From Novosphingobium sp. (GTDB lineage: Bacteria > Pseudomonadota > Alphaproteobacteria > Sphingomonadales > Sphingomonadaceae): DNA of 15,962 bases. Shown piece by piece: positions 1 through 7,577 of this stretch (position 1 is the stretch's first letter; every line of letters starts with the position of its first letter). Made by a program: the position numbers and the translations under genes. The notes under the pieces are model-generated. The model saw only the letters and a program-made list of their open reading frames with translations, did not search any database and had not been told where the DNA came from. The DNA lies in assembly GCA_020853995.1 (NCBI GenBank), contig JADYXV010000094.1, forward strand, positions 1 through 15,962. The letters are read 5' to 3'.

Positions 1-388
1 GCGATTGGTTGACCTCGGTCCAGAATGCTTCAGCTTTCTGCCCTGCCTGATCCTTGCGCGATGCCTTCAAATCATCATCAAGACTGCTTGCATCCCAATA
101 CTTGGCGCGCGCACGATAGGCCTTTTCCAGCCGCGCCAATGTAAGCTTGCTTTGGGCAAGGGAACCTGGATTGCGCATCAACTCAGACACTTCCAGCATC
201 GGTTCGATGACATAGGCAGGCGGCGGCATAATGTCGGCCACAAACTCGTTCATCAGCGCTTCTCGCTGATGGATCGATCCCCCCACACGAATGTGGTTCA
301 TTGCCAGACCAGCACTGAGAATGACTGCTGCAACCACGCCGGTCAGAACCAGACCGCTGCGCTTTGTCTTCTCTCGGATGGTAAGCAT
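1..388 (-). CDS. Methyl-accepting chemotaxis protein, N-terminal part (cut by window edge)
   Basis: Reading leftward from ATG at 386-388, the frame is open for 129 codons to the edge, so only the N-terminus is visible. It starts MLTIREKTKRSGLVL, has a basic cytoplasmic end, one hydrophobic membrane segment at about residues 11-30, and then a soluble, probably periplasmic stretch. That stretch contains FVADIMPPPAYVIEP (about 49-63), which resembles the 'DILPPPxYIIE' signature of a chemoreceptor sensor domain I know from proteobacterial MCPs; the following helix (EVSELMRNP...LARLEKAY) also fits. The signalling domain would lie outside the window. An AGAGG ribosome-binding site sits 7 nt before the ATG, which supports this start. 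The gene follows the Mur ligase on the same strand after about 100 bases. Family assignment rests on the N-terminus only. Confidence 0.75.
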   Translation of the reverse strand, partial: MLTIREKTKRSGLVLTGVVAAVILSAGLAMNHIRVGGSIHQREALMNEFVADIMPPPAYVIEPMLEVSELMRNPGSLAQSKLTLARLEKAYRARAKYWDASSLDDDLKASRKDQAGQKAEAFWTEVNQS

Positions 389-491
389 CGAACGACCTCT
401 TTTTGGTAAGTGATGCTCCTTAGCAGAGAGGCGATGTGAAACGATTGCAGCGCGTGCAGACACGAATGCAGATGCGGAATTTCCGGAAAGT

Positions 492-1928
492 TTACCTTCT
501 TGCGAGCCGATCAAAAAGGTCGCGTGCAAAAACTGACAGCGTATCATCACGCGCACCCATTATGACGATGCGGTCATCTGTTTGAGCAAGCGCGATAATC
601 CGTTCGGCGCAGTCAGCGCGCGCTGGAATGTGTTCTGCCTGACCGCCGTGAATGCCGATCAGCCGGACGATCCGTTCCGACCCGACAGAGCGGTCAACCG
701 TGCCACCAAAATAAACCGGATCACACAGAATTGTTAAGTCCTGCGAACCAAGCCCGTTGGCAATGACTTCTGCAAGTTCAGCTCCCATCTGACGCAAGGG
801 GCCATATCCGTGCGGCTGGAAGAACGCGATGATGCGGCCGGGATGCGCGCGTAATGTGGCGAGCGTTGCCGCGATCTTTTCAGGGTTGTGGCCAAAATCA
901 TCAATGACGGTAATTCCGCTGGCCGTAGTGCCCACAATGTCAAAGCGGCGGGCAAGTCCGGCAAAGCTGGCAATATGCCTTACGGCTTCTGCGACGCCTA
1001 CACCCGCAGCACTTGCAGCAGCAATGGCTGCCAGGGCGTTTGACAGGTTGTGGCGTCCTGGCACCTGCAATCGCAGCGGGTGTGTCGTGTCATCGCGCCG
1101 GTCGATCAATTCCGCCGTGATGGTGGTGGGGCCGTCAGTGATTGTCCCCTCGGTCACGCTGATCATCGCGTCTTGGGTAAGGCCGAACGAAATGACATTC
1201 GTTGCACGCGCCATCAGCGCGACGCTCTCGTCATCATCTGCATTGATTACTGCCGTGCTGGCGCATTCCAGAAAATTGCCAAACAACTCGCGCAGTTCCT
1301 CCAGACTCTTATGATCCAGACTGACATTGTTCAGCACTGCTATAGTCGGCCGGTAAAGCGCGATTGAACCATCGCTTTCATCAACTTCGGAAACGAACAT
1401 ATCGCCCGATCCCACGCGGGCGGATGCAAAAGGTGCATCGGCGGCGACAAAGTTCTTCATCACCGCGCCATTCATGATCGTGGGGTCGGTTCCAGCTTGG
1501 GTCAGGATCCAGCCAATCATGCCAGTAACGGTCGATTTGCCGCTGGTGCCGCCCACGGCAATGGAATGAGGCGCCGCATTGAACAGGGCTGAAAGCAGTT
1601 CGGCGCGGCTCATCCTTGCGCAGCCAAGGGTGTTGGCGCGAACAACTTCGGGCACGCTATCTTCAACCGCTGCTGATGCGACAAGGACTTGCCCGGCTGA
1701 CATTATGCCCGACCCGTCCTGCGGAAATAGCGTAAACCCCAGCGCTTCAAGCCAAGCAAACTTTTCCGGGGTACGCCCTTGATCACGGCTCCGGTCGGAT
1801 CCTGCAACCCGCGCACCCATTCCGCGCAGGATCAGCGCCAGCGGCAACATGCCCGATCCGCCAATCCCGCAGAAGAACCACTCACGGGCAGAAAGACTTT
1901 CGGGCGACAGGTCTGCAAAGTGCGTCAT
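492..1928 (-). CDS. MurC/Mpl-type Mur ligase, probable murein-peptide recycling ligase
   Basis: The 478-aa product has the full Mur ligase plan. A Rossmann-like UDP-binding start carries GIGGSGM (21-27). The ATP P-loop is GGTSGKST (126-133), with Ser replacing the His of MurC's GTHGKT. DESDGS (183-188) and NNVSLDHKS (200-208) lie in the central domain, with GRHNLSNALAA (291-301), RRFD (327-330) and DDFGHNPEK (343-351) at the central/C-terminal junction. MurC adds L-Ala to UDP-MurNAc; Mpl adds the recycled tripeptide. The divergence of this gene from an LD-carboxypeptidase, the enzyme that makes that tripeptide, favours an Mpl-like role, which is inference. The family's FQPHxYxR motif is altered here (FQPHGYGPLRQ, 370-380), so acceptor specificity is open. 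ATG at 1928 was chosen because homology begins just after it. The frame stays open upstream to 2384, but that part lies across the divergent gene and looks non-coding. No good SD is close to the ATG (AGAAGG is about 20 nt upstream), so an in-frame GTG or TTG 24-50 nt upstream is possible. Confidence 0.85.
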   Translation of the reverse strand: MTHFADLSPESLSAREWFFCGIGGSGMLPLALILRGMGARVAGSDRSRDQGRTPEKFAWLEALGFTLFPQDGSGIMSAGQVLVASAAVEDSVPEVVRANTLGCARMSRAELLSALFNAAPHSIAVGGTSGKSTVTGMIGWILTQAGTDPTIMNGAVMKNFVAADAPFASARVGSGDMFVSEVDESDGSIALYRPTIAVLNNVSLDHKSLEELRELFGNFLECASTAVINADDDESVALMARATNVISFGLTQDAMISVTEGTITDGPTTITAELIDRRDDTTHPLRLQVPGRHNLSNALAAIAAASAAGVGVAEAVRHIASFAGLARRFDIVGTTASGITVIDDFGHNPEKIAATLATLRAHPGRIIAFFQPHGYGPLRQMGAELAEVIANGLGSQDLTILCDPVYFGGTVDRSVGSERIVRLIGIHGGQAEHIPARADCAERIIALAQTDDRIVIMGARDDTLSVFARDLFDRLARR

Positions 1929-2015
1929 GGCACCAGCGGTATTCGTCTGCACCTTCTGTGACAACCACCAGATTTCCGGTTTCACCAACGCGGTGAACGT
2001 GTCTAGGATGACGCG
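1929..2015. promoter_or_regulatory. Divergent intergenic region, Mur ligase / LD-carboxypeptidase
   Basis: An 87-base gap separates the two divergent recycling genes, so both promoters must lie here or within the 5' ends. The open frame of the Mur ligase continues through it, but no clear -35/-10 pair or operator palindrome was found by eye. The TAGGA at 2004-2008 serves as the ribosome-binding site of the rightward gene. Confidence 0.4.
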
Positions 2016-2837
2016 GTGACCAAACGCATCGCCATCTGTGCCCCCTCGACCCCGTTCAGCCGCGAAGATGCGGGGCGTGTCGTGGCGCTGGCAGCGGCTG
2101 AGTTCCCTTCGCTTGAACTTGCATTCCACGAACAGTGTTTTGCCAGTGAAGGGCATTTTGCCGGACCTGATGCCCAACGCCTGTCGGCTTTTGTCGAATG
2201 TGCCAATGATCCGGCGTTTGATGCTGTTTGGTTTGCGCGTGGCGGTTACGGCGCAAATCGCATTGCGATGGATGCACTGGCTCTGCTCGGCCCGGCGGCC
2301 AGCGACAAGCAGTTCCTGGGTTATTCTGATGGCGGAACGTTGCTTGGATTGCTTTACCGTGCGCGGATTGGACGGCAGGTCCACGCGCCGATGCCTACAG
2401 ACATCCGGCGCACCGGTGGTGAAGTTGCCGTGCTGCGGACGCTTGCATGGCTGGACGGCTCGGCCGAGGGGCAGGAGCCATCGCTATGCACGCAGACACC
2501 GGCTGTAGCCTTCAACCTGATGACACTAGCCATGTTGTGCGGCACCCCTTTGATGCCTAATCTTTCCGGCCACGTGGTGATGATTGAGGAAGTCGCAGAG
2601 TATCATTACGCGGTGGATCGGCTCTTGTTCAGCGTAACCAATGCCTTGGCCTCTGTCGGCATTGCAGGCCTGCGGCTGGGCCGGGTCAGTGACGTTCCGG
2701 AAAATGATCGTCCCTTTGGTTGTACGGTCGAGGATATGGCCCGCTTCTGGTGCGCGCGCACCGGCATCGCTTATCTTGGGGCTGCCGATATCGGCCATGA
2801 TATTGACAACAAGATCGTGCCGTTCGGTCTTGCCTGA
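2016..2837 (+). CDS. ldcA: LD-carboxypeptidase (peptidase family S66)
   Basis: This 273-aa cytoplasmic-type protein (no signal peptide) matches family S66, which removes the terminal D-Ala from murein tetrapeptides to give the tripeptide used in cell-wall recycling. ARGGYGANR (74-82) precedes the nucleophile Ser104 in GYSD (102-105). The catalytic Glu is in IEEVAEYHYAVDR (190-202), and the His is H261 in GAADIGHD. These positions closely match those of E. coli LdcA (Ser106, Glu200, His270 from memory). It is somewhat shorter than the roughly 300-aa relatives, mainly in the middle. The start is GTG at 2016, with AGGA 7 nt upstream in TAGGATG. It is divergent from the Mur ligase (87-nt gap) and lies 47 nt before fabD on the same strand, so it may be cotranscribed with fabD-fabG. 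Confidence 0.9.
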   Translation: MTKRIAICAPSTPFSREDAGRVVALAAAEFPSLELAFHEQCFASEGHFAGPDAQRLSAFVECANDPAFDAVWFARGGYGANRIAMDALALLGPAASDKQFLGYSDGGTLLGLLYRARIGRQVHAPMPTDIRRTGGEVAVLRTLAWLDGSAEGQEPSLCTQTPAVAFNLMTLAMLCGTPLMPNLSGHVVMIEEVAEYHYAVDRLLFSVTNALASVGIAGLRLGRVSDVPENDRPFGCTVEDMARFWCARTGIAYLGAADIGHDIDNKIVPFGLA

Positions 2838-2884
2838 CCAGCGGGCGCGGCATAGGGGCACGTTCCCAATAAGTGGAGGGTCTG

Positions 2885-3820
2885 ATGCGAGCATTCGTTT
2901 TTCCGGGGCAGGGCAGCCAGAAGATTGGCATGGGTGCCGAACTGGCAGAAGCCAGCGCCATTGCGCGCGAGGTGTTCGAGGAAGTCGACGAAGCGCTGGG
3001 CCAGAAGCTTTTCCAGATTATGAAAGAAGGGCCTGAAGACGCTCTTACCCTTACAGAACATGCGCAACCGGCGATCATGGCCAATGCCATCGCGGTACTA
3101 CGCGTGCTGGAAAAGGAAGGCGGCATCAGCCTTGCCGACAAGGCTGGTTTCGTCGCAGGCCACAGCCTTGGTGAATACACCGCACTTTGCGCTGCTGGCT
3201 CGTTCAGCCTTGCCGACACCGCGCGGTTGTTGAAGTTGCGTGGGCAGTCGATGCAGGCAGCCGTGCCGGTGGGTGTGGGCGCAATGTGCGCTCTGCTCGG
3301 TGCCGACATCGAAAAGGCAACAGCATTGGCTGCGGCCGCCTCCGAAGGCGACGTTTGCACCGTCGCCAATGACAACGATCCCACGCAAGTCGTGCTTTCC
3401 GGCCACAAAGCCGCGATCGAGCGTGCTGTTGCGATGGTCAAGGATCACGGCATCAAACGCGGTGTATTGCTGCCGGTCTCTGCACCGTTCCACTGCCCGC
3501 TGATGCAACCCGCGGCCGACGCAATGGCCGAAGCATTTGAAAAGACGCCGCCCGGACCATTGCGCGTCGCCCTGTTTGCGAATGTCACTGCCGCTGTCGT
3601 TACCGATCCTGCCGAAGTGAAGCGCCTTCTGGTTGAACAAGTCACTGGTCGCGTGCGTTGGCGCGAAAGTGCAATCGCGATGAAGGCCGCAGGCGTCGAA
3701 CAATTTATCGAACTGGGCGGCAAGGTGCTCGGCCCCATGATTACCCGTTCAGCCAGCGACGTATCAGTAGCAAGCGTCATCAGCATGGCTGACATTGAAA
3801 ACATTCTGAAGGAGCTTTGA
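2885..3820 (+). CDS. fabD: Malonyl-CoA:ACP transacylase
   Basis: FabD moves the malonyl group from CoA to acyl carrier protein, supplying the extender for type II fatty-acid synthesis in the cytoplasm. The 311-aa product has the usual length. It shows FPGQGSQ at the N-terminus (6-12), the nucleophile Ser94 in GHSLGEY (92-98), Arg119 in KLRGQSM, which positions the malonyl carboxylate, and the catalytic His203 in SAPFHCPLM. ATG at 2885 is preferred over the in-frame GTG at 2873, because a strong GGAGGG lies 4 nt before the ATG and the protein then starts MRAFVFPGQG as in the family. Its stop codon is 5 nt before the fabG ATG, so the two genes are very likely one transcript and perhaps translationally coupled. 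Confidence 0.96.
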   Translation: MRAFVFPGQGSQKIGMGAELAEASAIAREVFEEVDEALGQKLFQIMKEGPEDALTLTEHAQPAIMANAIAVLRVLEKEGGISLADKAGFVAGHSLGEYTALCAAGSFSLADTARLLKLRGQSMQAAVPVGVGAMCALLGADIEKATALAAAASEGDVCTVANDNDPTQVVLSGHKAAIERAVAMVKDHGIKRGVLLPVSAPFHCPLMQPAADAMAEAFEKTPPGPLRVALFANVTAAVVTDPAEVKRLLVEQVTGRVRWRESAIAMKAAGVEQFIELGGKVLGPMITRSASDVSVASVISMADIENILKEL

Positions 3821-3825
3821 AGCCC

Positions 3826-4590
3826 ATGGAAAACCGTCTTTTTGACCTGACCGGGATGACAGCGCTGGTGACAGGGGCTGCAGGTGGCATTGGCTCGGCG
3901 ATTTGCCATGCCTTGGCCAGCCAAGGCGCGCGGTTGGCTCTCTCTGGGACCAACCCTGCCAAACTACGCGCATTCCGCGAGGAATTGAACGAAACCTACA
4001 ATCAGGACCACGTCGAGATTACGTGCGACTTGTCGAACACCGAACAGGTCGAGCATCTCGTGCCTGCTGCACTCGACACTTTGGGCAAGCTGGATATTCT
4101 GGTGAACAATGCCGGAATTACGCGCGACAACCTGACCATGCGGATGAAGGATGAAGAGTGGGATGCGGTGATCCGCGTCAATCTTGAAGCAGCCTTCCGC
4201 TTGATGCGCGCGGCAACCAAGCCGATGATGAAGGCGCGGTTTGGCCGCATAATCACGATCACCAGCGTTGTGGGGGCCACCGGCAATCCCGGCCAGATCA
4301 ACTATGCTGCCGCCAAGGCGGGTCTTGTCGGCATGTCGAAATCCCTGGGACAGGAACTGGCCAGCCGCAACGTTACGGTCAATTGCGTCGCGCCCGGGTT
4401 TATCCGGACAGCGATGACCGAAGTCCTGCCTGATGGACAGAAGGACGCACTTAACGCGCGCATTCCGATGGGCCGGATGGGTGAGGGATCAGACATCGGT
4501 GCCGCCGTTGCCTATCTGGCTTCGCGTGAGGCAGGTTACGTTACGGGGCAAACGCTGCACGTGAACGGCGGCATGGCGATGCTGTCCTGA
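3826..4590 (+). CDS. fabG: 3-oxoacyl-ACP reductase
   Basis: This 254-aa short-chain dehydrogenase reduces 3-oxoacyl-ACP with NADPH in the fatty-acid elongation cycle. It has the cofactor motif TGAAGGIG (16-23), NNAG (94-97), the catalytic Asn119, Ser147 in ITSVVG, and the YxxxK pair Tyr160/Lys164 (NYAAAKAG). It ends GQTLHVNGGMAM, typical of FabG. The ATG at 3826 has AAGGAG 11 nt upstream inside the end of fabD. A TTG at 3817, which would overlap the fabD stop, is only 2 nt from that site and is less likely. Many proteobacteria follow fabG with acpP and fabF; here the next gene is dnaN. A SDR of other substrate is possible from motifs alone, but the fabD neighbour makes FabG the best call. Confidence 0.94.
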   Translation: MENRLFDLTGMTALVTGAAGGIGSAICHALASQGARLALSGTNPAKLRAFREELNETYNQDHVEITCDLSNTEQVEHLVPAALDTLGKLDILVNNAGITRDNLTMRMKDEEWDAVIRVNLEAAFRLMRAATKPMMKARFGRIITITSVVGATGNPGQINYAAAKAGLVGMSKSLGQELASRNVTVNCVAPGFIRTAMTEVLPDGQKDALNARIPMGRMGEGSDIGAAVAYLASREAGYVTGQTLHVNGGMAMLS

Positions 4591-4797
4591 AACGGGGCAA
4601 TCGCGCTCCCATCGCCGATATACCCGGAATGGGTGCGTTTTATCCCCAGCTTAGGCGGTATGGGCGGGACTGGCGCTTGCCGCGTCCCGCCCTCGCGTTA
4701 AGACAGATGGTCCGAACCGTACGCTGGGGACGTGATTCCCCGGCCCTGTCAATGCACGGGGAAGGGCTTTGCCCGTACCCGGGGGGATCGAGACGAA
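4591..4797 (+). promoter_or_regulatory. fabG-dnaN intergenic region with strong GC hairpin
   Basis: This 207-base gap holds a perfect 9-bp inverted repeat, GGGCGGGAC at 4662-4670 and GTCCCGCCC at 4684-4692. Its 13-nt loop itself contains a GGC/GCC mini-stem. No T-run follows, so it is either a Rho-assisted fabG terminator or a leader structure for dnaN. Further on, TTCCCC (4736-4741) and GGGGAA (4758-4763) can also pair close to the dnaN start. TTATCCCCA at 4640-4648 is one mismatch from a DnaA box. I saw no small gene here. The dnaN promoter probably lies in this gap, but I could not place it. Confidence 0.5.
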
Positions 4798-5925
4798 ATG
4801 AAGGCGACGATTGAACGCGCGACGCTGCTGCGCTGCTTGTCCCACGTCCAGTCGGTGGTTGAACGCCGCAACACCATTCCGATTCTGTCGAATGTGCTGA
4901 TCGAGGCATTGCCCGATAATCGCGTGCGGCTGATGGCAACTGACCTTGATTTGCAGATCATTGAATCAATGGCTGCTGTTTCGGTGGAAATGCCCGGCGC
5001 AATCACCGTCTCGGCGCATTTGCTGTTCGATATTGCCCGCAAATTGCCCGATGGCAGCCAGGTAAGCCTTGAAACAGCCGACAACCGCATGGTGGTCAAG
5101 GCGGGTCGCAGCCGCTTCCAACTGCCAACCTTGCCGCGCGATGATTTTCCGGTCATCGTTGAAGGCGATCTTCCACACAGCTTTGAAGTGCCAGCCCGCA
5201 CTTTGGCTGAATTGATTGACCGCACGCGCTTTGCGATCTCAACCGAAGAAACGCGCTACTATCTTAACGGCATCTTTCTGCACGTATCGGACGACCAACA
5301 GCCCGTGCTGAAAGCTGCGGCGACTGACGGCCACCGTCTGGCTCGCTTCACTATTGCCCGCCCAGAAGGCGCTGAAGGCATGCCCGATGTGATCGTGCCT
5401 CGCAAATGCGTGGGCGAATTGCGCAAGCTGCTCGAAGAAGTGCTTGATACATCAGTGCTGCTTGATCTTTCGGCCAGCAAAGTGCGCTTTACCCTTGGTG
5501 GGGAAAATGGCGTTGTCCTCACCAGCAAGCTGATTGACGGCACGTTCCCTGATTACAGCCGCGTGATCCCTACCGGCAATGACAAGCTGCTCCGGCTTGA
5601 CCCTCGCTCCTTCTTTGAAGGCGTGGATCGCGTGGCCACTATCGCAACTGAAAAGACCCGCGCGGTAAAAATGGCGCTGGACAAGGACCGCGTAACGCTA
5701 TCCGTCACCAGTCCGGACAACGGAACTGCTGCCGAAGAAATTGCCGCCGATTACTCGGCAGATGGCTTTGAAATCGGGTTTAACGCCAATTACCTCAAGG
5801 ACATCCTCAGCCAGATAGATGGCGATACAGTCGAACTGCATCTGGCCGATGCCGGTGCCCCGACCTTGATCCGCAAGGATGATAAATCAGCAGCACTTTA
5901 CGTGCTTATGCCTATGCGTGTTTAG
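4798..5925 (+). CDS. dnaN: DNA polymerase III beta sliding clamp
   Basis: The beta clamp is a ring-shaped dimer that holds DNA polymerase III on DNA and recruits repair and regulatory partners. The 375-aa product is of normal clamp length (E. coli about 366) and spans the three repeated clamp domains. It starts MKATIERATLLRCLSHVQSV with NTIPILSNVLIEA, has FPVIVEGD between domains 1 and 2, IDGTFPDYSRVIP (in the second domain), and ends in YVLMPMRV, the usual C-terminal strand (M-P-M/V-R). ATG at 4798 is chosen because family homology begins there; the frame is open 22 codons upstream to a GTG at 4732 through hairpin-rich sequence. The upstream SD is weak (GGGGGGATCGAGACGAA). dnaA and recF are not adjacent in this window, so the gene is not in the classic dnaA-dnaN-recF order. 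A stem-loop follows 40 nt after the stop. Confidence 0.97.
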   Translation: MKATIERATLLRCLSHVQSVVERRNTIPILSNVLIEALPDNRVRLMATDLDLQIIESMAAVSVEMPGAITVSAHLLFDIARKLPDGSQVSLETADNRMVVKAGRSRFQLPTLPRDDFPVIVEGDLPHSFEVPARTLAELIDRTRFAISTEETRYYLNGIFLHVSDDQQPVLKAAATDGHRLARFTIARPEGAEGMPDVIVPRKCVGELRKLLEEVLDTSVLLDLSASKVRFTLGGENGVVLTSKLIDGTFPDYSRVIPTGNDKLLRLDPRSFFEGVDRVATIATEKTRAVKMALDKDRVTLSVTSPDNGTAAEEIAADYSADGFEIGFNANYLKDILSQIDGDTVELHLADAGAPTLIRKDDKSAALYVLMPMRV

Positions 5926-5930
5926 CATCT

Positions 5931-5967
5931 GTTGACCCTGATCTTTAGTGCACGTTGACCCCCTGAT
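5931..5967. repeat. Short direct repeat GTTGACCC...TGAT downstream of dnaN
   Basis: GTTGACCCTGAT at 5931-5942 is followed 23 bases later, start to start, by GTTGACCCCCTGAT at 5954-5967. The copies differ only by two extra C residues. They sit between the dnaN stop codon and its terminator stem. Repeated GTTGACCCC-like blocks are reminiscent of the multiple terminal repeats of IS21-family elements, but no transposase or target duplication is visible. Function unknown. Confidence 0.5.
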
Positions 5968-6000
5968 TGCTGGAAAGGATTTGCCTTTCCAGCAATTTAC
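5966..6000 (+). terminator. dnaN transcription terminator
   Basis: There is a perfect 13-bp inverted repeat, ATTGCTGGAAAGG at 5966-5978 and CCTTTCCAGCAAT at 5984-5996, with a 5-nt ATTTG loop. It lies about 40 nt after the dnaN stop. The T-tract is short (TTTACCCTT), so termination efficiency is uncertain, but position and stem strength fit an intrinsic terminator that separates dnaN from the chemoreceptor gene. Confidence 0.8.
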
Positions 6001-6136
6001 CCTTGCCAATCCGTTAACGTTAAACGCGCAATACCGTGTGTTTTCACGGCTTTGATCGTTACCCAGTCATTCAAACTCGCATGCCACAATGCAATGATGC
6101 GAAGGGATCGCTCTCTTCGGATCAGGAGTGACGGGA
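6001..6136 (+). promoter_or_regulatory. Upstream region of globin-coupled chemoreceptor
   Basis: These bases lie between the dnaN terminator and the chemoreceptor start and must hold its promoter. They contain the near-palindrome GTTAACGTTAAAC around 6013-6025, and a small hairpin, CCGTG (6034-6038) and CACGG (6045-6049). CAGGAG at 6123-6128 is the ribosome-binding site. No -35/-10 pair could be assigned with confidence. Confidence 0.4.
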
Positions 6137-7573
6137 ATGCAAAAAGTTTCGGAAGATCGGGATATTGCCAAGAAGCTTGAGTTTTACAATATAAACTCAG
6201 CCGATCTTGATCGTTTCCCGGGACTGGCGCGTGCGCTTGAAAAGCATGCTCCACCCGCGCTTGACAAACTTTACGAACAAATTGCCTCAACGCCCGAGAC
6301 TGCGTCGTTTTTCACTTCGAAAAAGGTGATGACCCATGCGCGTGACAAGCAAGTCCAGCATTGGTCAAGCATGTTCAACGGTCGCGCGGACCGCACATAT
6401 TTCGATAGCGCGGAAGTTGTGGGCAACGTGCATGCACGGATCGGTTTAGAGCCGGGCTGGTACATCGGTGCTTATGCCATGATGCTCGATCAGGTCATCA
6501 ATGGCATGTTTTCCGGACCTGCAGGCATGCTGGGGACGAAACAAAAGGCCCGATCGGTGGGCACGCTGGTCAAGATGGCGTTGCTTGATATGGAAGTGGC
6601 AATTTCTGCCTACTTCAAAGTGGAAGAGCTCGCACGTATCGCTGTAATCGATGAAGTCAGTGCATCGCTAAGCGCCATGGCCGAGGGCGATTTTGCAACC
6701 AAGGCACCCGAATTGCCCGCCGCCTTTGCCGAACTGCAAGCGCGCCTGGATGGCATGCGCCAGCAAGTGTCCGAAGCCCTTGCCGATGTCGCTCAAACTT
6801 CGTCTGCCGTAGGCATTGGTGCGAAGGAAATTCGTCAGGCATCTGACGATCTGGCCCGCCGAACCGAACAGCAAGCAGCCAGCCTTGAAGAGGCGTCTGC
6901 GGCCATGACCAGCCTGGCGGCCACTGTACGCAATTCGGCCAATGATGCCGCGCACATGCACGATTCGGTGCAACAGGCTCACGGTCAGGCAATGAAAGGC
7001 GGAGCCGTCGTCGGTGAAGCGGTCGAGGCGATGAAAGACATTCACGGCTCGGCGCAGGAAATCGGCAAGATCATCTCGGTGATCGATGGCATTGCCTTCC
7101 AGACCAATCTACTGGCGCTCAATGCCGGTGTAGAAGCGGCTCGCGCCGGTGAAGCAGGGCGCGGATTTGCGGTCGTGGCCACCGAAGTGCGCGCGTTGGC
7201 GCAACGAACCGCCGATGCGGCAAGCGACATTAAAACTCTGATCAGCGCCAGCTCCAGCCAGGTTGAACGTGGCGTAAACCTTGTCGGCCAATCAGGTGAA
7301 ACGTTTGCGGTTATTGTCGAGCAGGTGGGCCATGTGGCCGAACTTGCGAGCAACATTGCCCGAATGGCCAGTGAACAGGCAACAAACATCGGCCAGGTGC
7401 GCGAAACCGTCCGCGAAATGGATACGATGACACAACAGAATGCGGCTATGGTTGAAGAAGCGACGGCCGCCGCGCGCAGCCTCGCCAATGAATCCAGCCG
7501 TCTGTCACAACTGGTGTCGAGGTTCCGCCTTGAAACACAAGGCCGCAGCACGGCTTACCAGCAGGCAGCGTAA
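6137..7573 (+). CDS. Globin-coupled methyl-accepting chemotaxis protein (HemAT-like)
   Basis: This 478-aa soluble receptor has no membrane segment. Residues about 10-165 form a globin-coupled sensor (protoglobin) domain: RDKQVQHWSSMFNG (69-82), YFDSAEVVGNVHARIGLEP (88-106) and WYIGAYAMML (108-117), with His99 the likely proximal haem ligand. A short HAMP-like piece (LSAMAEGDFATKAPE, 178-192) joins it to the signalling domain. The conserved hairpin tip lies at about 316-358, with the GIAFQTNLLALNAGVEAA core, flanked by long coiled-coil helices to about 465. Known relatives sense O2 and signal to CheA through CheW; the ligand here is inferred. Glutamine/glutamate pairs in the helices (e.g. RTEQQAASLEEA, 242-253) could be methylation sites. 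No C-terminal CheR-binding pentapeptide is present (ends YQQAA). ATG at 6137 has CAGGAG 8 nt upstream; the GTG at 6128 overlaps that site and is unlikely. The stop is 4 nt from the convergent gene's stop. Confidence 0.92.
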   Translation: MQKVSEDRDIAKKLEFYNINSADLDRFPGLARALEKHAPPALDKLYEQIASTPETASFFTSKKVMTHARDKQVQHWSSMFNGRADRTYFDSAEVVGNVHARIGLEPGWYIGAYAMMLDQVINGMFSGPAGMLGTKQKARSVGTLVKMALLDMEVAISAYFKVEELARIAVIDEVSASLSAMAEGDFATKAPELPAAFAELQARLDGMRQQVSEALADVAQTSSAVGIGAKEIRQASDDLARRTEQQAASLEEASAAMTSLAATVRNSANDAAHMHDSVQQAHGQAMKGGAVVGEAVEAMKDIHGSAQEIGKIISVIDGIAFQTNLLALNAGVEAARAGEAGRGFAVVATEVRALAQRTADAASDIKTLISASSSQVERGVNLVGQSGETFAVIVEQVGHVAELASNIARMASEQATNIGQVRETVREMDTMTQQNAAMVEEATAAARSLANESSRLSQLVSRFRLETQGRSTAYQQAA

Positions 7574-7577
7574 GTTT

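Noticed and set aside
5..409. Rightward 134-codon open frame at the left edge
   Set aside because: It is opposite the chemoreceptor N-terminus, which has a good SD, a membrane helix and a recognisable sensor motif; the rightward frame has none.
1929..2384. Open 152-codon extension upstream of the Mur ligase in the same frame
   Set aside because: It runs antisense through the LD-carboxypeptidase gene, has no Mur family features, and homology begins right after ATG 1928.
2686..3441. Leftward 251-codon frame across fabD
   Set aside because: Antisense to a certain gene, low-complexity Ser/Ala-rich product, an effect of GC-rich codon use.
4591..4797. Possible replication origin near dnaN
   Set aside because: Only one imperfect DnaA-box-like site, no AT-rich unwinding region and no dnaA neighbour.
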